Source: Spirochaetales bacterium (lineage in GTDB: Bacteria; Spirochaetota; Spirochaetia; DTKZ01). Taken from it: DNA of 12,876 nt. The stretch is taken from positions 1-12,876 of the forward strand of contig JAISQU010000238.1 in NCBI GenBank assembly GCA_031274005.1, read 5' to 3'. Below the pieces are notes generated by a model. It was given only the letters and a program-made list of their open reading frames with translations, was not told the origin of the DNA and made no database searches. Each line of letters opens with the position of its first letter. The stretch's first letter is position 1. This document shows positions 1 through 7,727 of the stretch, one piece after another. The position numbers and the translations under genes are program-made.

Positions 1-12
1 GAAGCGGAAATC

Positions 13-31
13 CTTTTGGCGCAGCCAAAAG
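13..31. repeat. Perfect 8-bp hairpin, 3-nt loop
   Basis: CTTTTGGC at 13-20 is the exact reverse complement of GCCAAAAG at 24-31, with loop GCA. No T-run follows on the forward strand, so it is not a standard intrinsic terminator in that direction. It may be a palindromic intergenic repeat or part of the 3' end of a transcript entering from the left. Confidence 0.6.
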
Positions 32-50
32 ATTGGAGCGAAAAGCCCGG

Positions 51-73
51 TTTGCGGCGTTTTACGCCGCAAA
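51..73. repeat. Perfect 10-bp hairpin, TTT loop
   Basis: TTTGCGGCGT at 51-60 pairs exactly with ACGCCGCAAA at 64-73 around a three-base loop. It lies 19 bases after the previous hairpin. There is no U-tract directly after it. The pair of compact palindromes suggests an intergenic palindromic repeat or a transcript 3' end. Genome copy number, which cannot be seen here, would separate these. Confidence 0.6.
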
Positions 74-371
74 TGCGCCCAAATTCCGAATTATAAGGAG
101 ATTCCGAACAGGCTCTAAGGCATAGTCGTTTACTTTTTCTCTATGTATAACGGCGCATTTTTTTTACATTTTTTGGAAAGACGCGCAATTATTTCTCTGC
201 TTTCCGTTCCGGCGGGTTGATCCATTTCGCGGTAATTCCTTATGCCATAACAAGCTAAGTAATTTTAAGTTTTGGAGGGGTACTTGGCACTTTTTCTGCT
301 CATTATAAAGTATGGATACCATTGGGCGGACAGCGTATCCGCGTTGGTTTTGGGATGAGCGTAACGCGCAA

Positions 372-400
372 TTGACATCCCGACTCCGGAAAACTAAAAT
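372..400 (+). promoter_or_regulatory. Sigma-70-type promoter of the amidohydrolase-RND operon
   Basis: A perfect -35 box TTGACA at 372-377 is followed after exactly 17 bases by TAAAAT at 395-400, a 5 of 6 match to the -10 consensus. Transcription would start near 407, giving a leader of about 22 nt that contains the Shine-Dalgarno site at 418-425. Position, spacing and direction all fit the gene that starts at 429. A 9-bp palindrome, GCGTAACGC-like, at 359-367 abuts the -35 box and could be a regulator site, but it is short. Confidence 0.75.
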
Positions 401-417
401 ATAAAAATGTCTTCCTG

Positions 418-425
418 AAGGAGGT
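418..425 (+). promoter_or_regulatory. Strong ribosome binding site
   Basis: AAGGAGGT matches the 16S anti-Shine-Dalgarno fully and lies 3 nt before the ATG at 429. This fixes the start of the amidohydrolase gene. Confidence 0.85.
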
Positions 426-428
426 CTC

Positions 429-1775
429 ATGGCGGAGAAACTCGATCTTGTCATTCAAAACGGAATGCTTGTTTATCCTGAAAAAATCATTCTTGGGGAT
501 GTAGGAATAAAGGGCGGTAAAATAGCCGCGCTGGGCAAGGCGGGAAAGCTCAAAGGCTCGCGGGTTATAGGCGCTGAGGGCTCGTACGTTTTTCCCGGCC
601 TTATAGACCCCCATACTCATCCCGTGTACTTGGATAATCTGGAGGGGCTTGCCCACAGCGCGGCCTGGGGCGGCATGACAACCGTCATCCATTACGCCTA
701 CGCGAAACCCGGACAGAGCCAGCTCAAAATTATACAGGAATGGAAGAAGGAGGCGGGAGAGAGTTCCTGCATAGACTTCGCCCTGCACGGCGGTTTTTTT
801 GAAACCCTCAAACAGGCGGACGAACTTCCCGATTGTTTTCGGGAGGGGGTCAGTTCCTACAAAATGTTTATGGCCTACGCGAAACTCGGCTGGATGACCG
901 ACGATTACGCTCTGGTCAAGGCGATGGACATAATAGGCAGGCTGGGCGGTATGGCTTCTGTCCACGCCGAAAACGGGCTTGCCATTGATTATATTCAGGA
1001 CAAGCTCCTCGCGGAAAAGGCGGACTTTGCCGCCCGCTTTCCTGAAACAAGCCCCGACCTCGCGGAGGCCGAGGCGGTTTTCCGCGCCGTGTATCTGGGC
1101 CGGCTGATGAAGTGTCCCGTCTACATCCCCCACGTGTCATCGGCGGAGACGGTGGACGTTATCCGTTTTCTCCGGTCAAAAGGCGTGAGGGCTTTCTTTG
1201 AAACCTGCCCCCAGTATCTGGCCCTTACCTGGGACGAACTCAAAAAGCAGGGCCCCATGGGCAAAGTCGGCCCGTCCATCAAAACGCAGAAAGATCAGGA
1301 CGCCCTGTGGGCCGGCGTACGCGGGGGCCTCTTCGATACTTTCGGCAGCGACCACGCGCCCAAGGATAAAAAGCCTACGGATGATTTTTTTAAAGCGCCC
1401 TACGGCGGGCCGGGTGTGGAAACCATGCTCAGTGTTATCTGGCAGGAGGGCGTAGGCCGCGGCCGCATAGGCCCCTGCGACATCGTACGCATGTTCGCGG
1501 AAAACACCGCCCGCATTATGGGAATCTTTCCGCGCAAGGGCCGCATCCAGACCGGGGCCGACGGAGATATCGTTATTTTTGATCCCGGGCAAAAGTGGAC
1601 AATCAGCGCGGCCAATCAGCATTCTCATTGTCCGTATACGCTTTTCGAGGGCAAAGAAATCCTTGGCAGGGTCACAACGGTCATCTGCCGGGGAAAACCT
1701 GTCATCGAGGAGCGGGAGTTCACCGGCTCGAAAAAGCACGGAAAATTCCTTCCGACAAAAGCGGCGCGCAAGTAA
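429..1775 (+). CDS. Dihydropyrimidinase / D-hydantoinase-type cyclic amidohydrolase
   Basis: Binuclear metal enzyme of the amidohydrolase superfamily, expected to open a cyclic amide (dihydropyrimidine, hydantoin or a related ureide) by hydrolysis in the cytoplasm. The 448 residues are close to the family's usual 450-480. Visible active-site parts in order: H62-T-H64 in PGLIDPHTHP, the carbamylated lysine K145 with substrate tyrosine Y150 in SYKMFMAY, H179 in VHAENG, H235 in YIPHVSS, and D308 in GSDHAP. The C-terminal stretch from about 377 (GADGDIVIFDP, then HSHCPY, FEGKEILG, ICRGKPV) is the small beta domain typical of dihydropyrimidinases and hydantoinases. SDHAP is also common in allantoinases and dihydroorotases, so the exact substrate is open. 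It is the first gene of a five-gene run and ends 5 nt before the efflux adaptor. No pyrimidine- or hydantoin-catabolism partner is in the window. The enzyme class is secure; the substrate is not. Confidence 0.9.
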   Translation: MAEKLDLVIQNGMLVYPEKIILGDVGIKGGKIAALGKAGKLKGSRVIGAEGSYVFPGLIDPHTHPVYLDNLEGLAHSAAWGGMTTVIHYAYAKPGQSQLKIIQEWKKEAGESSCIDFALHGGFFETLKQADELPDCFREGVSSYKMFMAYAKLGWMTDDYALVKAMDIIGRLGGMASVHAENGLAIDYIQDKLLAEKADFAARFPETSPDLAEAEAVFRAVYLGRLMKCPVYIPHVSSAETVDVIRFLRSKGVRAFFETCPQYLALTWDELKKQGPMGKVGPSIKTQKDQDALWAGVRGGLFDTFGSDHAPKDKKPTDDFFKAPYGGPGVETMLSVIWQEGVGRGRIGPCDIVRMFAENTARIMGIFPRKGRIQTGADGDIVIFDPGQKWTISAANQHSHCPYTLFEGKEILGRVTTVICRGKPVIEEREFTGSKKHGKFLPTKAARK

Positions 1776-1780
1776 AAAGC

Positions 1781-3103
1781 ATGAAAATAAAAAAGAGGTT
1801 TTTCATTATACCCTGTGCGGTCCTTGTTCTTGCTGCCGCGGGGTGGGAACTGATTCCCCGGCTTACCGGGCTGGAGATTTTCCCTCCCCTCAGCCGCACG
1901 CGGCAGTTCCAGAGCATCTGCGCCGCGGTGTCCGAAACAGGAGCCTTCAAGGCTCTTGCCGCTTTGATCGAAAAGCTGCGGCCGGACAGTTCCCCCGACT
2001 CCGCGGGCAGAAACGCCGCGGCTGTGGCAGTCGAGACCGCCGACATCAGCGTCATGCCCCTGCGCGAGACAGGCTATTTTTCGGGGTCGCTCAAGGCCCG
2101 TTCGCAGTTTATTCTTTCCACGAAGGTGGCGGCGCGGCTTGAACGCCTCGCCGTCGACGTGGGCGACACCGTCAAAAAAGGGCAGATCGTCGCTGTTCTG
2201 GATAACCGCGAGTATGTGGCACAGGTCAAGCAGGCCCAGGCGGATCTTGATGTCGCGCGGGCGAACCTCCGCGACGCGGGGAATACCCTCCAGACCGCGA
2301 AGAACGAGCTTCGCCGCGTGCGGACTTTGTTCACGAACAAGATCGCCTCCCAAACGGAAAAAGAAAACGCCGAAACCGCCCAGCGCCACGCCGAAGTCCA
2401 GTACGACGTCGCGCAGGCCCAGATACGTCAGAAGCAGGCCGTCCTTGATACGGTAAAGGAAAACCTCGCGGCGACCCGCATGGCGGCGGAGTGGGATTCC
2501 GAAGCCCTTCCCCCGAACCCGTCTTCCGGGGATGTTCCTCCTCCTGCGCAGAACACCACGCGCATTGTGGGCGAAAGGTTTGTCGACCCCGGCGCGCTGC
2601 TCAAAGCGAATGATTCGGTTATTTCGATTATGGATTTGAGCTCGCTCACCGCGACGGTTAACATTACCGAAACAATGTATGCCCGTATGCGGGTGGGGCT
2701 TGCGGCAGCCGCACAGACCGACGCCATTCCCGGCAAAACCTTTCAGGGCGTTGTGGAAAGAATCGCGCCGCTTCTGAATCAGACAAGCCGTCAGGCCGAG
2801 GTGCGCATAGGCATTCCCAACGAGTCGGGCGAGCTCAAGCCGGGAATGTTCGTGCGGGTGGCCGTCGAATACAGCCACAGGGAAAACGCCGTTACGGTTC
2901 CTGTGGCGGCTCTTGTCAGGCGGGAGGAAAAAGACGGCGTTTTTCTTCTTTCCGGCGACGCAAAGTCGGTGCGTTTCATCCCCGTTACTTTGGGTATAAC
3001 GGATAACGGCAGGGTTGAAATTGTGGCGCCGCCGGTTTCCGGAAAAGTTATTACCCTGGGCAATCATCTTTTGCAGGATGGTTCGGAGGTTTTTATCCCG
3101 TGA
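1781..3103 (+). CDS. RND efflux periplasmic adaptor (membrane fusion protein, HlyD/AcrA type)
   Basis: Bridges the inner-membrane pump and the outer-membrane channel. The 440 residues start with a basic end and one hydrophobic segment (about 6-21), an uncleaved anchor or signal; no lipobox is seen. A low-complexity linker runs to about 80. The barrel and lipoyl half follow (VAVE 82-85, DVGDTVKKGQIVAVLD 126-141), then a coiled-coil hairpin (about 145-232, heptad-like Ala/Gln/Glu). The second lipoyl half contains VGERFVDPG (263-271) after a proline-rich insert (about 235-262). The barrel and membrane-proximal domain occupy the rest (ELKPGMFVRV, AVTVPVAALV). The same frame is open back to 1595, but those 62 codons overlap the amidohydrolase and read as non-homologous, so ATG 1781 is chosen because it begins the basic-plus-hydrophobic N-terminus. 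The Shine-Dalgarno is weak, suggesting reinitiation after the upstream stop 5 nt away. It overlaps the pump gene by 4 nt. Confidence 0.9.
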   Translation: MKIKKRFFIIPCAVLVLAAAGWELIPRLTGLEIFPPLSRTRQFQSICAAVSETGAFKALAALIEKLRPDSSPDSAGRNAAAVAVETADISVMPLRETGYFSGSLKARSQFILSTKVAARLERLAVDVGDTVKKGQIVAVLDNREYVAQVKQAQADLDVARANLRDAGNTLQTAKNELRRVRTLFTNKIASQTEKENAETAQRHAEVQYDVAQAQIRQKQAVLDTVKENLAATRMAAEWDSEALPPNPSSGDVPPPAQNTTRIVGERFVDPGALLKANDSVISIMDLSSLTATVNITETMYARMRVGLAAAAQTDAIPGKTFQGVVERIAPLLNQTSRQAEVRIGIPNESGELKPGMFVRVAVEYSHRENAVTVPVAALVRREEKDGVFLLSGDAKSVRFIPVTLGITDNGRVEIVAPPVSGKVITLGNHLLQDGSEVFIP

Positions 3104-6100
3104 AAATTTCCGAGTTTACCGTTAATCGTCCTGTTCTGACTTTGATGATTACCCTTATTATCATTATTCTGGGAGGAGTGGCCTTTCTGCGGCTGCCCGT
3201 TGACCTTATGCCGGACATAAACTACCCCATGGTTACCGTCAGAACAGAATACGAGAACACCGGCCCCGAAATTATTGAACAGCTCATCACCCGGCCCATT
3301 GAGCAGGTTCTGAGCGCCGTTCCCGGGGTAGAAGACATACTCTCCACATCGCAGGAGGGCGTCAGCCAGGTGCGCCTTGCCTTTACCTGGGGCACAAACC
3401 TTGAAGAAGCGACTAACGACGTGCGGGACAGGCTGGAAAGAGTTATCGGCCAACTGCCCGACGAGGCCGACAGGCCGAGAATTTTTAAGTTCGATTACTC
3501 CGCGTTCCCCATTCTTTTTCTGGGAATCTCCGGAAGCGTCGACCCCCTGTACCTGCGCAAGATGATAGACGACCAGCTTGCCTACAGACTCGAGCGCATA
3601 GCCGGAGTCGCCTCGGTGGAAGTCTGGGGCGGGGACGAGAGGGAAATACAGGTCAATGTTTTTCCCGATGCCCTTAAAGCCCTGAACCTTCCCATTTCGC
3701 AGGTTGCAAGCCAGGTGGCCGCGGGTAATATCGAGAGGCCCGTGGGTACAATGTACAGGGACTCTCAGCAGATTTCCATGCGTACCGCCGGCGCCTATAT
3801 TACCCCGGAGGACATCAAGCGCGTTGTGGTTGCGCAAAGGGACGGACAACCGGTTCTGGTGGGGCAGATCGCCTCGGTGGACGACACCGTCAAGAGGCCC
3901 ACGCGCATTGCCCGCATCAACGGAAAACCGGGTATCCGCATGGCGATAAGCAAGCAGTCAGGAGAAAATACCGTTACCGTCGCCCGCGCCGTGCGTGAAG
4001 AGATAGACAGGATAAACAGGGACATTCCCCAAATATCCCTTGTGGTACTGACCGATACTTCGACCTACATCAATCAGTCCATAGGGAATGTCGGTTCTTC
4101 GGCCCTGTACGGCGGCGTCATCGCTCTTGTTATACTGGTTGTTTTTCTGCGGAACCTTCCCAGCTCCATAGTTATCGCCGTTACGATTCCCATTTCGATT
4201 ATCGCGACCTTCGCCCTGATGTACTTCAACAAGTTTACCCTCAATATGATGAGCCTTGGCGGGCTTGCCCTGGGAGTGGGTATGCTGGTTGATAATTCCA
4301 TCGTTGTTCTGGAAAACATTTACCGTCTGCGGGAAGAAGGCCAGTCACCGAAAAAGGCTTCGATAGACGGCTCCGGCGAGATGAATTCGGCTGTTGTGGC
4401 CAGTACGCTGACGACCCTTGTCGTTTTTCTGCCGCTGATTTTTGTCGAAGGCATGTCGGGGGTTATGTACAAGCAGCTTGCCATCATCGTTTCTTTCTCG
4501 CTGATTTGTTCGCTGACCGTCGCGCTTGCCCTTGTTCCGGCTTTGTCGGCGCGGCTGCATCACGCCACTTTTGAGGAATCCCGGGGCGGGAGGGGCCTTC
4601 TCGGCGTTGTTTTCCATTTTTCCGGAAAGATTCTTGATTTTCTCGAAAATACGTATCGCCGGCTTCTGAGGTTTTCCCTCAAATGGCCCAAGATGATTCT
4701 TCTCGCAGTCCTGCTTGTCTTTCTGGGAACCCTCCTTTTTATTCCCTTTATCGGGACAGAACTTATGCCCAAGTCCGACCAGGGCCAGGTCCGCATAACA
4801 GGAGAACTGGAAGTGGGAACCCGGCTGGAAGTTACCGATGAAATTTTCCGCACCCTTATCGAACCTGTTGTCATCTCCGGCGTTCCCGAAGCGGACAGTT
4901 TTGTCTCGGGCGTCGGCGGCTCAGGCGGTTCCGCGGCCCGTACGGGTAACATCACCATAAACCTGAAACCCATACGGGAACGCAGCCGCAGCGATGAACA
5001 AATCGCCGATGACCTGCGCAGGAAACTCGCTTCGGTTCCCGGCGTGACAACCAGGACGCGCGTGGGACAGGGTTTCTTCATGGGCGGCCTGGGCGGAGGC
5101 GGCAATACCGAAAGCCTCGCCATAGAAATCCGGGGATACGACCTCGCGACGGCGGACGCCCTCGCTTTGCAAATCAGGGATATTGTGCGGGATGTTCCCG
5201 GCGCCACGGACGCCCGCCTGTCCCGCGAATCGGGAATGCCGGAGGAGCACTTTATTGTCAACAGGGAAAAAGCGGCCGACCTCAATATAACGGTTTCTCA
5301 AATATCCTCGGCCCTGAATACGATTTTCGCGGGCACAACATCAGGAACCCTGCGCGACGGCGGCAGCGAGTACGACATAGTCGTCAAGGTGAAGGACGCG
5401 GAGAACCTCGGCCCCGACGCGATTGCGGACCTTACCGTACTGAACGACTCGAATGTGCCCATTGCCATATCCTCTGTAACGGATTTGATTTCAACCACCG
5501 GCCCCATGCAGATTGAGCGCAAGAATCAAAGCCGCATTGTAACGGTCAACGTCAATATCTCCGGCCGCGATATAGGAAGCGTCGCCGCCGACATTCAGGA
5601 GCGCCTGAAAACCATTCCTGTTCCGCGGGATTTTTCCCCCTTCGAGATTACCGGCGACTACGAGGAACAGCAGAAATCCTTTCGGGACCTTTTGGGCGCG
5701 GTCATTCTTTCTCTTGTTCTTGTGTATATGGTGATGGCAAGTCTCTATGAATCCCTGAAAGACCCCTTCGTCGTCATGTTCTCCGTACCCCTGGCGGCCA
5801 TAGGCGTTTTGACTATGCTTTTTCTGACAGGCACAACCTTCAATATTCAAACCGGAATCGGCGTTCTTATGCTGGGCGGCATTGTGGTCAATAACGCCAT
5901 TGTTCTTGTTGACCACATCATTCTTCTGCGCAAACGCGACGGACTTTCCCTTGTCCGGGCGATTGAGGAGTCAGGCCGCCGCCGCCTGCGCCCCATTCTG
6001 ATGACAGCGTCCACAACCTGTTTCGCGCTGATTCCTCTGGCCATGGGCCTGGGCGAAGGCGCGGAGATGCAGGCGCCCATGGCGCGGGCGGTTGTCGGCG

Positions 6101-6231
6101 GGCTTGCCAGTTCTACCCTGGTAACGCTTTTGGTTGTGCCTGTTATTTATTATTTGATGGAACGCCGCGGCGAGGCAAAAAAACTCCGGGCCGCGGCGGT
6201 TGACAAATCCACTCCCGAGGCGGGTGATTAA
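3100..6231 (+). CDS. RND efflux pump, HAE1/AcrB-type inner-membrane transporter
   Basis: Proton-driven exporter in the inner membrane, normally a homotrimer joined to the adaptor and an outer-membrane channel. Its 1043 residues are full length. It starts with GTG overlapping the adaptor stop (GTGA), with GGAGG at 3085-3089. TM1 is about 12-31 and is followed by the porter-domain signature RLPVDLMPDI. TM2-6 cluster at about 335-485, TM7 at 531-550, the second periplasmic loop reaches about 862, and TM8-12 end near 1020. The TM4 relay motif reads GMLVDNSIVVLENI, with D398 at the AcrB D407 position and N399 at D408. TM10 reads VVNNAIVLVD, with N931 where AcrB has K940. RLRPILMT is present in TM11. 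These substitutions are typical of a large non-AcrB HAE1 subfamily rather than damage. Two glycine-rich loops lie at 604-612 and 659-668. The substrate cannot be told from sequence; drugs, lipids or metabolites are all possible. Confidence 0.95.
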   Translation: MKISEFTVNRPVLTLMITLIIIILGGVAFLRLPVDLMPDINYPMVTVRTEYENTGPEIIEQLITRPIEQVLSAVPGVEDILSTSQEGVSQVRLAFTWGTNLEEATNDVRDRLERVIGQLPDEADRPRIFKFDYSAFPILFLGISGSVDPLYLRKMIDDQLAYRLERIAGVASVEVWGGDEREIQVNVFPDALKALNLPISQVASQVAAGNIERPVGTMYRDSQQISMRTAGAYITPEDIKRVVVAQRDGQPVLVGQIASVDDTVKRPTRIARINGKPGIRMAISKQSGENTVTVARAVREEIDRINRDIPQISLVVLTDTSTYINQSIGNVGSSALYGGVIALVILVVFLRNLPSSIVIAVTIPISIIATFALMYFNKFTLNMMSLGGLALGVGMLVDNSIVVLENIYRLREEGQSPKKASIDGSGEMNSAVVASTLTTLVVFLPLIFVEGMSGVMYKQLAIIVSFSLICSLTVALALVPALSARLHHATFEESRGGRGLLGVVFHFSGKILDFLENTYRRLLRFSLKWPKMILLAVLLVFLGTLLFIPFIGTELMPKSDQGQVRITGELEVGTRLEVTDEIFRTLIEPVVISGVPEADSFVSGVGGSGGSAARTGNITINLKPIRERSRSDEQIADDLRRKLASVPGVTTRTRVGQGFFMGGLGGGGNTESLAIEIRGYDLATADALALQIRDIVRDVPGATDARLSRESGMPEEHFIVNREKAADLNITVSQISSALNTIFAGTTSGTLRDGGSEYDIVVKVKDAENLGPDAIADLTVLNDSNVPIAISSVTDLISTTGPMQIERKNQSRIVTVNVNISGRDIGSVAADIQERLKTIPVPRDFSPFEITGDYEEQQKSFRDLLGAVILSLVLVYMVMASLYESLKDPFVVMFSVPLAAIGVLTMLFLTGTTFNIQTGIGVLMLGGIVVNNAIVLVDHIILLRKRDGLSLVRAIEESGRRRLRPILMTASTTCFALIPLAMGLGEGAEMQAPMARAVVGGLASSTLVTLLVVPVIYYLMERRGEAKKLRAAAVDKSTPEAGD

Positions 6232-7727
6232 TGAAACACAGCTTTTTGTATGCGGCGCTTGTGTGCGCGGCCCTGTTTTTTCAGGCAGTCCCGGCGCGGG
6301 CGCAGGAGTCCCTCGAACTTTCCCTGCGGGACGCGGTTCTTTCCGCCCTGGAAGGCAATCCCTCCCTTCGCGCCCAGAGGTACGCGGCGGCGGCCAGCTC
6401 TACCTACGAATCGGAGGCGTTTGCGGAGTTTGTTCCCACTTTCGAGGCGGGTGCTCAGGCTTCGCGGCTTACACAGAATGCGGATACATACGAGACGGCG
6501 GAAGCGAGCGCGGGCATAAGCGAAACACTGCCCACGGGAACAGCCTTAAGCGCGGCCGCGACGGCGGGCAGAAACCGGGCCGGCGCGAGCGCGAACTCCG
6601 ACCCCCGCGTCGGCCTTGACCTGCGGCTTACACAATCTCTTCTGAAAGGCGGACTCAACGTAAACGCCAATCTTGCCCGCGTGCGTATGGCCCGCCTGGA
6701 TGTTTTCTCTTCGCGCTACGAGCTGAAAGGCTATACGGAGACCCTGGTCTATAATGTGGAAAACGCTTACTGGACATATTACCTCGCGCAGAGGCAGCTT
6801 GAGATTTACCGGGAATCCCTGCGCCTTTCCGAAGAAAACCTGGCGAATACCCGCCAGAGAATCAGCGTGGGGAGCCTGCCCGAAATCGAGCTTGCCGCGG
6901 CGCAGGCCGAAGTAGCCCAGCGCAATGAGGCCCTTATTACGGCGGAGGGAGATGCGGAGACGGCCCGCCTGAGGCTTGTGCAGATGGTGAATCCGGGACG
7001 CAAAAACGGGAATACCGCGGCGGGGCCGGGTCCTGCGAATTTCTGGGATATGCCTGTTATATTGAAGGACAGCCCCTCTCAGCCTGACTTCAGCCTGGAT
7101 ACGGTGGCCTCCCATGTGGAGCTTGGCCTGAAGCTGCGGCCCGACCTTGCGCAGGCCCGCATAGCCCTTGAGAGGGGCGAGCTTGAGGTGGCGCGTACCG
7201 CAAACGGCGCGCTCCCCAAACTGGATGTGTTTATCGCTTTGGGGGCGACGGGCTACGCGGATTCTTTTGGGGGCGCCGCGGGAAAACTCTTTGACGAGGG
7301 AACGCGCCTTACAGGCGGAGTAAACTTTACCTGGCCTTTGGGCAGCGTCGCCGAACGGGCTCAGGCGAAGCGGGCGGTTTTTTCCCGCATGCAGCAGGAA
7401 GAGGCTGTACGCAACATGGAACTTACCGTTGAACTTGATATACGCACGGCCTACGTTACGGTGCAAAAAACCCGGTCCCGCATTGCAGCCTCCGCGGAGA
7501 CGGCCCGTCTTCAACAGGAAAATCTCAGGGCTGAAACCCAGAAATACAACGTGGGCCGTTCCACGTCTTTCGCCGTGGCGCAGGCGGAGCGCAACCTTCT
7601 GGAAGCGCGGCTTGCGGAGGCTCAGTCCGTTGTGGACTACCTCGCGGCCATTCTTGCCCTGTACAAACAGGAAGGCACTCTGCTGGAAAGGCGGGGCGTG
7701 GAGACTGCGGAGGCGGCCGCGGAATGA
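6231..7727 (+). CDS. TolC-type outer-membrane efflux protein
   Basis: Outer-membrane channel of the tripartite system, normally a trimer forming a beta-barrel and a long periplasmic alpha-barrel. The 498 residues begin with a clear signal peptide (hydrophobic about 5-20, cleavage likely after PARA at 24). No lipobox cysteine is present, so it is not a CusC/OprM-type lipoprotein. The internal duplication of the family shows as two long helical halves: about 30-255, with LRDAVLSALEGNPSL and QSLLKGG (135-141), and about 295-490, with LKLRPDLAQARIAL, the turn motif WPLGS (368-372) and KYNVGRSTSFAVAQAERNLL. Its ATG shares one base with the pump's TAA stop (TAATG), and GAGG at 6217-6220 is the likely ribosome site, so translation is probably coupled. 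It belongs with the adaptor and pump immediately upstream. The fold call is firm and the partner assignment follows from the operon. Confidence 0.93.
   Translation: MKHSFLYAALVCAALFFQAVPARAQESLELSLRDAVLSALEGNPSLRAQRYAAAASSTYESEAFAEFVPTFEAGAQASRLTQNADTYETAEASAGISETLPTGTALSAAATAGRNRAGASANSDPRVGLDLRLTQSLLKGGLNVNANLARVRMARLDVFSSRYELKGYTETLVYNVENAYWTYYLAQRQLEIYRESLRLSEENLANTRQRISVGSLPEIELAAAQAEVAQRNEALITAEGDAETARLRLVQMVNPGRKNGNTAAGPGPANFWDMPVILKDSPSQPDFSLDTVASHVELGLKLRPDLAQARIALERGELEVARTANGALPKLDVFIALGATGYADSFGGAAGKLFDEGTRLTGGVNFTWPLGSVAERAQAKRAVFSRMQQEEAVRNMELTVELDIRTAYVTVQKTRSRIAASAETARLQQENLRAETQKYNVGRSTSFAVAQAERNLLEARLAEAQSVVDYLAAILALYKQEGTLLERRGVETAEAAAE

Larger units (their letters stand above)
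1..428. other. Non-coding leader upstream of the amidohydrolase-RND operon
   Basis: No convincing gene is seen. The first 95 to 123 bases are open in all three forward frames up to stops at 94, 116 and 121, so the tail of an upstream gene cannot be excluded, but the hairpins there look more like spacer DNA. Bases 120 to 300 are AT-rich. A short inverted repeat, GGATAC at 314-319 and GTATCC at 335-340, with a nested GCGGA/TCCGC pair (326-330 and 338-342), lies 30-60 bases before the promoter and could be an operator or simply RNA structure. A 24-codon TTG-start frame (284-358) is discussed under findings. Antisense open frames crossing this region have no recognisable protein features. Confidence 0.6.

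Noticed and set aside
303..1133. 276-codon open frame antisense to the amidohydrolase
   Set aside because: Metal-binding motifs on the sense strand show which strand is coding; no domain is seen in the antisense product.
1595..1780. 62-codon N-terminal extension of the adaptor
   Set aside because: It overlaps the amidohydrolase C-terminus, is unlike adaptor N-termini, and precedes a clear basic-plus-hydrophobic start at 1781.
1625..3067. 480-codon open frame antisense to the adaptor
   Set aside because: Composition is Arg/Gly/His-rich without domains or ribosome site, and the sense strand encodes a clear adaptor; it is a side effect of GC-rich codon use.
4291..4296. Inactivating mutation of the RND proton relay
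   Set aside because: The Asp-Asn pair and the Asn-Asn in TM10 are a known recurring HAE1 pattern, and the gene is otherwise intact.
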